This document shows positions 8,098-15,500 of a stretch of DNA of 64,000 nucleotides, piece after piece; the stretch's first letter is position 1, and the number at the start of each line of letters is the position of its first letter. The stretch is taken from positions 1 to 64,000 of the forward strand of contig CAIXBR010000010.1 in the NCBI GenBank assembly GCA_903917735.1. The letters run 5' to 3'. A program made the position numbers and the translations under genes. The notes beneath the pieces were generated by a model, which saw only the letters and a list, made by a program, of their open reading frames with translations, searched no databases and was not told the origin of the DNA. Origin of the DNA: an uncultured Elusimicrobia bacterium. Lineage in GTDB: Bacteria; Elusimicrobiota; Elusimicrobia; Elusimicrobiales; UBA9959.

Positions 8098-8941
8098 TTT
8101 TTCCGGTTATCTTTTTCTTTTCCGCGCGCAGTCTCTTTATTCCTGTCTCTATGTCGCGCAGGTCCATGCCGGTGCGGCCGTAATGCGCGTGTTCTATGGG
8201 CGAGTCCGGGCAGATATAGGTGCCGCGCCGCACGCCGCGCGGGTCTTTCAAAAGCCCCAGCCAGATAAGCCAGGGTTTCATGTTCGAAAAATCCTTGGTC
8301 ATCAGCTCGGGGTTGGAGCGCATTACGGCCTGGGGGTCCCCGAAACCGTCCAACACCACGCCGCTGTGATAACCCGCCTCTTTGGCGGCCTCCACGTCGC
8401 GGTGGGTGTCGCCTATCACGAACACCTCGCGCTGCTTGATAGTTGTTTTGGCGATTTTAGCGGCCCGCGACACCGCTTTTTCAAGGACCTCGCTCCGGTG
8501 GTGAGAGTCGCAGCCATAGCCGCCGAAAGCGAAATGCTTGATAAGGCCGGAGGGCTCCAGCTTTATAAAAGCCCCGTCCTTCAGGTTGCCGGTGCCCAGG
8601 CCCACCAGCACGTCCTTGCGGGCCGAAAGCTTCGCCAGGAATTTCTCAACGCCTTTTACCTTGTGGTAATTTTTAGCCTTTACTGAAACCAGCACCTCTA
8701 CAGGCAGGCGGTCCACGTATTTCTGCGTAAGCACGGACATTTCCTTCTTTGTGGGCTTGCGGCCGGCTCCGGCTTTAAAAGCGTTTTCAAAATTTGATTT
8801 ATCCGTGGCCCCCTGCAGCTGGATGGACTTGCAGGCCTCGGCGCGGCCGGTCATGGCCTCCACGGCATGGTTCAGCGCGCGGGCGCCGGCGCCGCCGGCC
8901 TTTATAAGCGTACCGTCGATGTCGAACAGGATGATCTTCAT
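7895..8941 (-). CDS. HAD-family phosphatase (C-terminus probably run on by a frameshift)
   Basis: A cytoplasmic HAD hydrolase. Motif I is FDIDGTL (residues 5-11), motif II is in LVGLGTGN, and motif IV is VIGDTHRDVEAAKEAG. A helical cap lies between motifs I and II. About 60 extra residues after the HAD fold contain PWLIWLGLL and GTYICPDSPIEHAHYGR. The last ~65 residues (after ITGKNEE) are simply the overlapping DPH6-like gene read in another frame, and are basic and uninformative. One more A in the A run at 8097-8102 would end the protein at GKK with an ATGA overlap to the next gene. The natural end is therefore probably near 8095. An AAGGA ribosome-binding site precedes the start, 9 bases after the hutI stop. 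The substrate is unknown. Confidence 0.72.
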   Translation of the reverse strand: MKIILFDIDGTLIKAGGAGARALNHAVEAMTGRAEACKSIQLQGATDKSNFENAFKAGAGRKPTKKEMSVLTQKYVDRLPVEVLVSVKAKNYHKVKGVEKFLAKLSARKDVLVGLGTGNLKDGAFIKLEPSGLIKHFAFGGYGCDSHHRSEVLEKAVSRAAKIAKTTIKQREVFVIGDTHRDVEAAKEAGYHSGVVLDGFGDPQAVMRSNPELMTKDFSNMKPWLIWLGLLKDPRGVRRGTYICPDSPIEHAHYGRTGMDLRDIETGIKRLRAEKKKITGKNEELRGNLQRRKGQPPGLARGRGRRPEDSLPGHLRRGSRARQVFQRFQEAGANSGPRPAFMGSVGCC

Positions 8942-8950
8942 TGTAAATCC

Positions 8951-10201
8951 TTAAAACCTTGGATGGACGATCTGGCCTTTCTTTACGGTCAGCAGATTCT
9001 GGTTGGCGCCGAAATAATAGCAAAGCTCCCGGTAATCGTCGGCGTCGAAGAAGGCCAGGTCAGCCTGCATGCCGGCGGTCACGCTTCCCACCCTGTCCCC
9101 TATGCCCAGCGCCCAGGCCCCGTTCACCGTGGCGGCGCAGATGGCCTCCTCCGGGGTCATGCCGCAATGAGTACACGCGGCCGACAGCACGAACTGCATG
9201 TTCCAGGTCGGGCAGGTGCCCGGGTTGAAATCAGTGGCCAGCGCCACCGGCACACCCTCGGAGATTATCTCACGGGCGGGCGGGTACTTGGCAAGCCCCA
9301 GGTAATAATTGGAGGCCGGCAGTAGGGTGGCTATGGTGCCGGCGTCGCGCATGACGGCTATATCCTCGGCGTAGACGTAGTCAACGTGGTCGGCGCTGAT
9401 GGCGCCGGCGGCGGCCCCGGCGCGGGTTCCGCCGTAGTTACAGAGTTGCTCCGAGTGCACCTTGGGCTTCAGCCCCAGGCGGGCGGCTTCTTTCAGATAG
9501 GCCGTGGTCTGCTCTGGAGTAAAGTATCCTTTCTCGCAGAAGATATCAGCGAAGACCGCAAGCTTTTCGGCGGCGGCCTTCGGCAGGATCTCGGCGGTCA
9601 CATAGTCCAGGTATTTTTGTGCGTCGCCATTGAACTCCGGCGGCACGCTGTGCGCGGCCAGCAGGGTAGGCAGCATTTCAAGGGGCGTAAATTTCTGCGC
9701 GTCGCGCACGGCCCGCAGCATTTTAAGCTCGGACTCCAGGCTTAAGCCGTAACCGCTTTTCACTTCTATAGTGGTGGTACCGCATTCCAAGAAGCGCGCG
9801 GCCCGCGCGGCCAGTTGAGCGGCCATGCCCTTTTGCCCCTGGGCGCGCACCGCGCCTATGCTCGACAGTATTCCCCCGCCGGCGGCTTTTATCTCCTGGT
9901 AGGAGGCCCCGGCAGTGCGCATGGAAAAATCCTTAAGGCGCGGCTCGGCGAATACCGCGTGGGTATGGCTGTCCACAAAACCCGGCAGGCAGATGCCGTT
10001 CACTTCCACTTTCCTGGCTTTCTTGGCCAGGGGGTGGCGCGCTACGGCGGCGCGGGGCCCGGCGGCCTCTATCACGCCTCCATTCACCAGCACCGCGGCG
10101 TTATCTACCAAGCCGGTCTCGCGCATAGCCGCCCCCGCGCGTGGAGCATTGTCCCCGGCGAAGGTCAGGAGTTGTTTTATCCCGCTAAAAAGTATAGCCA
10201 T
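8951..10201 (-). CDS. hutI: Imidazolonepropionase
   Basis: Third step of histidine degradation: hydrolyses 4-imidazolone-5-propionate to N-formimino-L-glutamate. It is an amidohydrolase of 416 residues, the usual length. Metal site HTH lies at 79-81 in GFVDSHTHAVFAEPR, with KSGYGL, the KVHSEQ His, SADHVDY, and the substrate Asp in ATDFNPGTCPTWNMQ. The start at 10201 (MAILFSGIKQ) has a GAGGG ribosome-binding site six bases upstream. The longer frame to 10318 would translate through a palindromic element and was rejected. Neighbours HutU, HutH and FTCD supply the rest of the pathway. A large structured palindrome lies just upstream, between yajQ and hutI. Confidence 0.95.
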   Translation of the reverse strand: MAILFSGIKQLLTFAGDNAPRAGAAMRETGLVDNAAVLVNGGVIEAAGPRAAVARHPLAKKARKVEVNGICLPGFVDSHTHAVFAEPRLKDFSMRTAGASYQEIKAAGGGILSSIGAVRAQGQKGMAAQLAARAARFLECGTTTIEVKSGYGLSLESELKMLRAVRDAQKFTPLEMLPTLLAAHSVPPEFNGDAQKYLDYVTAEILPKAAAEKLAVFADIFCEKGYFTPEQTTAYLKEAARLGLKPKVHSEQLCNYGGTRAGAAAGAISADHVDYVYAEDIAVMRDAGTIATLLPASNYYLGLAKYPPAREIISEGVPVALATDFNPGTCPTWNMQFVLSAACTHCGMTPEEAICAATVNGAWALGIGDRVGSVTAGMQADLAFFDADDYRELCYYFGANQNLLTVKKGQIVHPRF

Positions 10202-10221
10202 AATTGTCCCTCGAAGTCTCC

Positions 10222-10349
10222 CGGGCGGCCGGGGAATTACCCTGCTCACCCGGGCCGAGGAAACCCTTGCGTCGGTTTCCCCCCGCCTTACTTTGATTGC
10301 GGGGCCCCCTTTCCGCAACGGGTGCTCAGGGTAATTCCCCGGCCGCCCG
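10222..10349. repeat. 128-bp palindromic element with predicted four-way junction
   Basis: Arms 10222-10244 and 10327-10349 are perfect 23-bp inverted repeats. Inside, CACCCG (10247-10252) pairs with CGGGTG (10319-10324). Two further hairpins are nested: GGAAACC/GGTTTCC (10259-10265 with 10274-10280) and TTGCGG/CCGCAA (10297-10302 with 10313-10318). The whole would fold like a cloverleaf. It fills the yajQ-hutI gap. A similar element with a different sequence lies at 33188-33321. Confidence 0.8.
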
Positions 10350-10360
10350 CAGCGGGTCCT

Positions 10361-10858
10361 TTACCTGAAATTATCGAACTGCAAGGTTATGCCGTAGTCG
10401 CCGCCGCGCAGCAGGGTCATTACGTTCTGCAGCTCGTCCTTGGATTTGGAAGTGACGCGCAGGGTATCGCCCTGTATGGAGACATTGGCCTTCAGCTTCT
10501 GGTCTTTTATGGCCCTGACTATCTCCTTGGCCTTTTCCTGCGGTATACCCTGCTGCACTTTAACGGCCATTTTGGCGGTGCCGCCCAGGGCGCTCTCTAC
10601 TTTCTGCGCCTCGAAATTCTTCACCGGCAGGCCGCGCTTGGAGATCTTGGTCATCAGAACTTCGTAAAGGGCCTTCACCTTGTAATCGTCGGAGGACTGC
10701 AGCATTATGCTGTTGGCTTTCTTGTCGAAGTTGACCTCGGATTTTGAATCCTTGAAGTCGTAGCGGTTGATAACTTCCTTCATGGCGATGGCTATAGCCT
10801 CGTCCACCACGGTGTACTCCACCTTTGAAACCACGTCAAAACTGAATTCAGAAGCCAT
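10361..10858 (-). CDS. yajQ: YajQ family nucleotide-binding protein
   Basis: A 165-residue cytoplasmic protein of the YajQ/DUF520 family, which has two ferredoxin-like folds. Characterised members bind cyclic di-GMP or other nucleotides and act as effectors. The family signature is intact: start MASEFSFDVVSKVEYTVVDEA, NRYDFKDSKSEV, the ESALGGTAKMAVKVQQGI block, and the end ITLQFDNFR. The start has a GGAGGA ribosome-binding site. It sits between hutU and hutI, an unusual neighbour for catabolic genes. The upstream operon encodes a class III nucleotide cyclase, so a nucleotide-sensing link is possible but only inferred. Confidence 0.95.
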   Translation of the reverse strand: MASEFSFDVVSKVEYTVVDEAIAIAMKEVINRYDFKDSKSEVNFDKKANSIMLQSSDDYKVKALYEVLMTKISKRGLPVKNFEAQKVESALGGTAKMAVKVQQGIPQEKAKEIVRAIKDQKLKANVSIQGDTLRVTSKSKDELQNVMTLLRGGDYGITLQFDNFR

Positions 10859-10887
10859 AATTTATATCCTCCATTTATATCGTTCGG

Positions 10888-10970
10888 TCGCGAGTCGTAA
10901 GTCTTGAGTCGGGAGTCAAGAGACAGAGTTAAATATTCCAGACTCTTGACCCATGACTCTCAACTCACTT
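10888..10970. repeat. GAGTC-rich imperfect palindrome (copy A)
   Basis: Five GAGTC/GACTC pentamers flank an AT-rich centre (AGTTAAATATT). On the minus strand the element begins at the hutU stop with AAGTGAG, four variable bases and GAGTCATG. The same beginning is seen at the acyl-CoA dehydrogenase stop (copy B, 21771-21844). Confidence 0.65.
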
Positions 10971-12617
10971 CAACATCGGGATCTTCACGCCTTTCTTTTT
11001 TGCGAAATCCGAGGCTATCTTGTAGCCGGCGTCGGCATGGCGCAGCACACCCATGGCCGGGTCGTTGGTCAGCACGCGCTCCAGGCGCAGGGCCATCTCT
11101 TTAGTGCCGTCGGCCACGGTCACTTGGCCCGCGTGCAGGGAATAGCCCATGCCTACCCCGCCGCCGTGGTGGAAAGAGACCCAGCTGGCACCCGAAGCCG
11201 TATTGATCAGCGCGTTAAGTATAGGCCAGTCTGCTATGGCATCCGAGCCGTCCTTCATGGATTCGGTCTCTCGAAAGGGGCTGGCCACCGAGCCGGAATC
11301 CAGATGGTCGCGGCCTATCACGATGGGCGCGGAGATCTTCCCCTTCTTCACCAGATCGTTGATGCGCATGCCCATGATGTGGCGCTCGCCGTAGCCCAGC
11401 CAGCAGATGCGCGACGGCAGGCCCTGGAACTTCACCTTCTTAGTGGCCATGTCCATCCAGCGCTTCAGGTGCTCGTCCTTCGGGAACAGGTCCAGCACCA
11501 GTTTGTCGGTGACGGCAATGTCCTTCGGGTCACCGGAAAGCGCGGCCCAGCGGAACGGACCTTTTCCTTCGCAGAAAAGGTCCCTTATGTAAGCGGGCAC
11601 AAAGCCGGGGAAGTCGTAGGCGTGTTTCACTCCCTGCTTGAAGGCCATGGTGCGGATATTATTGCCGTAGTCGAAGGTTATAGCTCCGGCTTTCTGCAGT
11701 TTCAGCATGGCCTCCACGTGTATGGCAATGGATTCCATGGAAAGCTTAAGGTATTTCTTCGGGTCCTTGCGGCGCAGCGCGTCAGCCTCTTTTACGCTGT
11801 AGCCTTTGGGGATATAGCCTTTCAGCGGGTCGTGGGCGGAGGTTTGGTCGGTCAGCACGTCTATCTTCACGCCGCGGCGGGCCATCTCAGGCAGCACCTC
11901 GGCGCAGTTCCCCAGCAGGCCTATGGAAAGCGGCTGCTTCGCCTTCACGGCTTTCTCGGCCATGATCAGGGCTTCGTCCAGACTGCGGGCAATGGTATCC
12001 ACGTAGGCGGTGTCCAGACGCTTCTGTATGCGCGTTTCGTCCACTTCTATAACTATGGCCACGCCGCCGTTCATGGTGACGGCCAGCGGCTGGGCACCAC
12101 CCATGCCGCCCAAGCCCCCGGTAACGGTGAGACGGCCGGACAGGTCGCTCTTGAAATGCTTGCGCGCGCAGGCGGCAAAGGTCTCGTAAGTCCCCTGCAG
12201 TATGCCCTGGGTACCTATGTAGATCCAGGAGCCGGCTGTCATCTGGCCGTACATCATCAGGCCTTTCTTCTCCAGCTCGTCGAAGGTCTCCCAGTTGGCC
12301 CAGTTGCCGACCAAATTAGAATTGGCGATTATCACGCGCGGGGAATGCTCGTGGGTGCGCAGCACCCCTACGGGCTTGCCGGACTGTACCAACAGCGTCT
12401 CGTCGTTCTCGAGGTTGCGCAGGGAAGCCACTATAGCGTGATAGCAGTCCCAGTTGCGGGCGGCCTTGCCGCGCCCGCCGTAAACTATCAGGTCCTCGGG
12501 GCGCTCCGCCACCTCGGGGTCCAGGTTGTTCATCAGCATGCGCATGGCCGCTTCCTGCTGCCAGCCCTTGCACGAAATTTTATTGCCATGCGGCGCGCGT
12601 ATGATCTTTGAATTCAT
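10965..12617 (-). CDS. hutU: Urocanate hydratase
   Basis: Second step of histidine degradation: adds water to urocanate to give 4-imidazolone-5-propionate, using tightly bound NAD+. The 550-residue length fits the family (about 555). Signatures visible are [35 protein letters not shown], the NAD-binding [29 protein letters not shown], and [18 protein letters not shown] near the C-terminus. The start at 12617 ([11 protein letters not shown]) has a strong AGGAGGA ribosome-binding site; the longer frame to 12665 overlaps hutH and lacks support. It lies 14 bp downstream of hutH and is surely co-transcribed. Its stop lies at the edge of a GAGTC-rich palindrome. Confidence 0.97.
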   Translation of the reverse strand: MNSKIIRAPHGNKISCKGWQQEAAMRMLMNNLDPEVAERPEDLIVYGGRGKAARNWDCYHAIVASLRNLENDETLLVQSGKPVGVLRTHEHSPRVIIANSNLVGNWANWETFDELEKKGLMMYGQMTAGSWIYIGTQGILQGTYETFAACARKHFKSDLSGRLTVTGGLGGMGGAQPLAVTMNGGVAIVIEVDETRIQKRLDTAYVDTIARSLDEALIMAEKAVKAKQPLSIGLLGNCAEVLPEMARRGVKIDVLTDQTSAHDPLKGYIPKGYSVKEADALRRKDPKKYLKLSMESIAIHVEAMLKLQKAGAITFDYGNNIRTMAFKQGVKHAYDFPGFVPAYIRDLFCEGKGPFRWAALSGDPKDIAVTDKLVLDLFPKDEHLKRWMDMATKKVKFQGLPSRICWLGYGERHIMGMRINDLVKKGKISAPIVIGRDHLDSGSVASPFRETESMKDGSDAIADWPILNALINTASGASWVSFHHGGGVGMGYSLHAGQVTVADGTKEMALRLERVLTNDPAMGVLRHADAGYKIASDFAKKKGVKIPMLK

Positions 12618-12631
12618 AGCCGATCCTCCTA

Positions 12632-14161
12632 TTAGTCCTCTATAAAGCAGCCGCTCAGTATGCATTCCGCCACGTCCTCTATCCGGTAGGAGAAGACTTC
12701 GTCGCCCTTGAAGGCCGGCGAGACTTCGCGCAGCTTCACAAGCGCCGCCTCCAGCCTGGCGCTGGACTTCAGCGGGCGGTGGAACTCCACGCCCTCGGCG
12801 GCGGCCATCAGCTCTATGGCCACTATGCGGGCGGTGTTGCGCACCACGGTGCTCAGCTTCAGCGCGGCGTTCATGCCCATGCTGACGAAATCCTCTTTGT
12901 TGGCGGAGGTGGGGATGGAGTCGGCGCTGGCCGGGTGGCTGAGGATCTTGTTCTCGTTGCAGAGCGCGGCCGCGGTGACGTGGGCTATCATGAAGCCGGA
13001 TTCCAGACCGGGGTTGCGGGCCAAGAAAGGCGGCAGTATCTTGAAGTCGCTCACCAGCTGGGCTATGCGGCGCTCCGAGATGTTGCCGAGGGCCGTTATG
13101 GCGATGGCGGCGAAGTCGGCGGCGAAAGCCACGGCCTGGCCGTGGAAATTACCACCGGAGAGCACCTCTATGGACCCGCGTTTCTTCCCCTCCACCACCA
13201 GCGGGTTGTCGGTGACACTGGCAAACTCGGTCTCGAAAACATTCAGCGCGTACTCGATGGCGTCGCGCATGGCGCCCATGGCCTGCGGCATGCAGCGCAG
13301 GGAGTAGGGGTCCTGCACGCGCTTGTCGTTGTGGGCGTGAGAGGCGCGTATCTTGCTGCCTTTCAGCATGGCCTCCAGCATCTCCGCCACTTCCACCTGC
13401 CCGGCGTGGGGCTTCAGCGCGTGTATGCGCGGGTCGAAAGCCGACGGCGTGCCTTTCAGGGCTTCCACCGACATGGCGCCGGTAAGCACCGAGGAGTAGA
13501 ACAGGTTCATCGCCTCGAAAAGAGCCAGGCCGCCCACTGCCTTCATGGCCTGCGTGCCGTTTATCAGGGCCAGGCCCTCTTTTTCGGCCAGCTCTATGGG
13601 TTTAAGGCCTGCCTTCTTAAGTACAGCGGCCGAAGGCTGGAATTCTTCCTCGCCTGCGAACTTGGCGAAGCCTTCGCCTATAAGGGTCAGCGCCATGTGC
13701 GCCGAAGGGGCAAGGTCCCCGCTGGCCCCTACGGAACCTTTCGACGGGATGAACGGGACCACTCCTTTATTGATAAGGTCGGTCAGACGACGCACCAGCA
13801 CGGGCCTGACTCCGGAATTACCCATGGCCAGCTCGTTAACGCGGGCGAACATCAGCCCAAGGACCTCTTCATCCTCCAGGGGTTCCCCCACGCCGCAGGC
13901 GTGGCTGCGTATAAGGTTGACCTGCAGGCTTTTAAGGCTTTCCCTGGAGACGCGCTGGCTGGCCAGCTCGCCGAAACCGGTATTTATGCCGTACATCACC
14001 TTGTCCTCGGCCAGCAGGGCCTCAAGGCTGGCCCGGCGGGATTCGATGAGTTTCAGGGCTTTAGGAGGAATAACCACTTTCCTGTAGCCGTACGCTACCT
14101 CCGCCAGGTCCACTATGTCCGGCGCGGAACCGAGGGTAAAAGGCTTGTTCTTTTTTTTCAT
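12632..14161 (-). CDS. hutH: Histidine ammonia-lyase
   Basis: First step of histidine degradation: eliminates ammonia from L-histidine to give trans-urocanate. The 509-residue protein has the MIO-forming Ala-Ser-Gly triad at 146-148 ([17 protein letters not shown]). It also has [11 protein letters not shown] near the N-terminus, [19 protein letters not shown] and [15 protein letters not shown]. All are standard for the aromatic ammonia-lyase family, and the TGFG and QDPYS contexts favour histidine over phenylalanine. Its ATG overlaps the stop of the upstream exonuclease gene (ATGA at 14158-14161), and hutU follows after 14 bp. Confidence 0.97.
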   Translation of the reverse strand: MKKKNKPFTLGSAPDIVDLAEVAYGYRKVVIPPKALKLIESRRASLEALLAEDKVMYGINTGFGELASQRVSRESLKSLQVNLIRSHACGVGEPLEDEEVLGLMFARVNELAMGNSGVRPVLVRRLTDLINKGVVPFIPSKGSVGASGDLAPSAHMALTLIGEGFAKFAGEEEFQPSAAVLKKAGLKPIELAEKEGLALINGTQAMKAVGGLALFEAMNLFYSSVLTGAMSVEALKGTPSAFDPRIHALKPHAGQVEVAEMLEAMLKGSKIRASHAHNDKRVQDPYSLRCMPQAMGAMRDAIEYALNVFETEFASVTDNPLVVEGKKRGSIEVLSGGNFHGQAVAFAADFAAIAITALGNISERRIAQLVSDFKILPPFLARNPGLESGFMIAHVTAAALCNENKILSHPASADSIPTSANKEDFVSMGMNAALKLSTVVRNTARIVAIELMAAAEGVEFHRPLKSSARLEAALVKLREVSPAFKGDEVFSYRIEDVAECILSGCFIED

Positions 14162-14748
14162 GATGTATATCCTCCGCTTTTTTTTATCAGGTCTTCCACG
14201 GTAACCGTGCCGGCCGCCTTGAAGGCGCTTATAAAATGCTCGAAGATCTTGCGGGTCATCTCCACGTCGCTAAGGGCGCGGTGCCAGCCGCCGTTGGAGA
14301 TGTTCAGTTCCTCCGCTATCTTGCCCAGGCGGTTGCTCTGGAACTTCCAGTTCTTACGCGCTATGGCCAGGGTGTCCACCACGTTCAGCCTGGGGAACCT
14401 GAGGCCCACGCGCTCGAACTCCGCCTTAAGGAAACCGATGTCGAATTCGGCATTATGCGCCACTATAACGGTGTTCTCCAGCATGGCGAGAAGCTGCGGG
14501 GCCACGCCGCCGAAAGCGGGACTGCCAGCCACCATTACGTCGGTGATGCCGTGTATTTTCGAGACTTCCGTCGGTATGGGCATGCCCGGGTTCACCAGCT
14601 CGGCCAGGGTGCCGACGCGCTCTATGCCGCGGAAGCTTATGGCGGCCACTTCACACACGCGGGCCGCCCTGGGGGAAAGCCCGGTGGTCTCTACGTCTAT
14701 GAACGTGAACACGGCCTCTTCTATTTTTAATTTTCCTATAAGTTCCAT
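14158..14748 (-). CDS. DnaQ-like 3'-5' exonuclease (DEDDh)
   Basis: A 196-residue exonuclease of the DNA polymerase III epsilon/RNase T type. The DEDDh motifs are clear: FIDVETTGL (Exo I), VAHNAEFDIGFL (Exo II) and WHRALSDVEMT (Exo III, with catalytic His). KIHGIT, typical of epsilon-like proteins, is also present. The N-terminal ~15 residues (MELIGKLKIEEAV) precede the fold; there is no polymerase or GIY-YIG domain. It is probably a proofreading or repair exonuclease acting in the cytoplasm. Translation of hutH is coupled to it by the ATGA overlap, although the functions look unrelated. Confidence 0.88.
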   Translation of the reverse strand: MELIGKLKIEEAVFTFIDVETTGLSPRAARVCEVAAISFRGIERVGTLAELVNPGMPIPTEVSKIHGITDVMVAGSPAFGGVAPQLLAMLENTVIVAHNAEFDIGFLKAEFERVGLRFPRLNVVDTLAIARKNWKFQSNRLGKIAEELNISNGGWHRALSDVEMTRKIFEHFISAFKAAGTVTVEDLIKKSGGYTS

Positions 14749-14782
14749 GAATGCCTTACATTAGACCGCGGCCAGATACAGT

Positions 14783-15493
14783 TTATAACACGCCGTAATA
14801 GATATATCTGGTGAAAAACCCTACTCCTAACGTAAAGAATATATTAAGCGCCACGTTGAGGGTGGACATGTCTATGATGCGCTTCCTGTGCATATAGAAG
14901 AGCTGTACCGCCCAGGCGATGGCGAAAGGAACCCACCAGTAGCCGGCCACGAAGAAAAAGGCCCACAGGACCACCCGCTCGAAGATCAGCAGATACTTCT
15001 CGTCGAAATGCGGGTAGGCCTTGCCGAAAAGGTCCTTTTCCAGGAAGTAGATTATCACGGTGGTGGCATGCGTAACTAGCACCAGCATGCAGGCTATGGC
15101 GATCCATTTCTCTCCCAGCAGTGTACCCGGCGCCGGCACGGACACGGGCGAGATCATGAACAGCACGTAGATATGGATCACCTGGTCCAACAGGAAGCTG
15201 ATGGTATTATCCTTGTACCAGCCCTTCATACTGTAGACGCGCAACTCGTCCACGATGTAATGGATGGTGAACATTATCGCCAGCGCCCACCAGCCGTTTA
15301 TCCCCGTGCCGCCGACGCTGACCCAGGTATCGCCGAGGTAAGGCCAGGTCAGCGAGACGGAGACCACGAAGTGGGTCAGGCAATGTATGAGCATGCCCCA
15401 CATGTACTTGCGCTTCAGCTTGTTCACGATGTCGAACTGCAGCGTGAAGTCGGAGAGCAGGTGCGAGAGCAACAGCCGCCAGAATATTGTCAT
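14783..15493 (-). CDS. DUF3307 integral membrane protein
   Basis: A 236-residue polytopic membrane protein. The N-terminus (FWRLLLSHLLSDFTLQFDIVN) matches the HLL-DF-LQ signature of DUF3307. HCLTHFVV and a HYIVDELRVY segment follow, also typical of the family. Roughly six to seven hydrophobic segments are spread over the length. The molecular function of DUF3307 proteins is not known to me. The ribosome-binding site GAGGAA overlaps the stop codon of the upstream cyclase gene, so the two are co-translated. Confidence 0.8.
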   Translation of the reverse strand: MTIFWRLLLSHLLSDFTLQFDIVNKLKRKYMWGMLIHCLTHFVVSVSLTWPYLGDTWVSVGGTGINGWWALAIMFTIHYIVDELRVYSMKGWYKDNTISFLLDQVIHIYVLFMISPVSVPAPGTLLGEKWIAIACMLVLVTHATTVIIYFLEKDLFGKAYPHFDEKYLLIFERVVLWAFFFVAGYWWVPFAIAWAVQLFYMHRKRIIDMSTLNVALNIFFTLGVGFFTRYIYYGVL

Positions 15494-15500
15494 TTGTTCC

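Noticed and set aside
8951-10318. 455-residue version of HutI starting at 10318
   Set aside because: The extra 39 residues come from translating the 128-bp palindrome, while the ATG at 10201 has a proper ribosome-binding site and gives the family length.
10953-14764. Long plus-strand open frames (552 and 661 residues) opposite hutU, hutH and the exonuclease
   Set aside because: They are antisense shadows of well-identified genes in GC-rich sequence. Their translations are rich in His, Arg and Gly without motifs, and they have no ribosome-binding sites.
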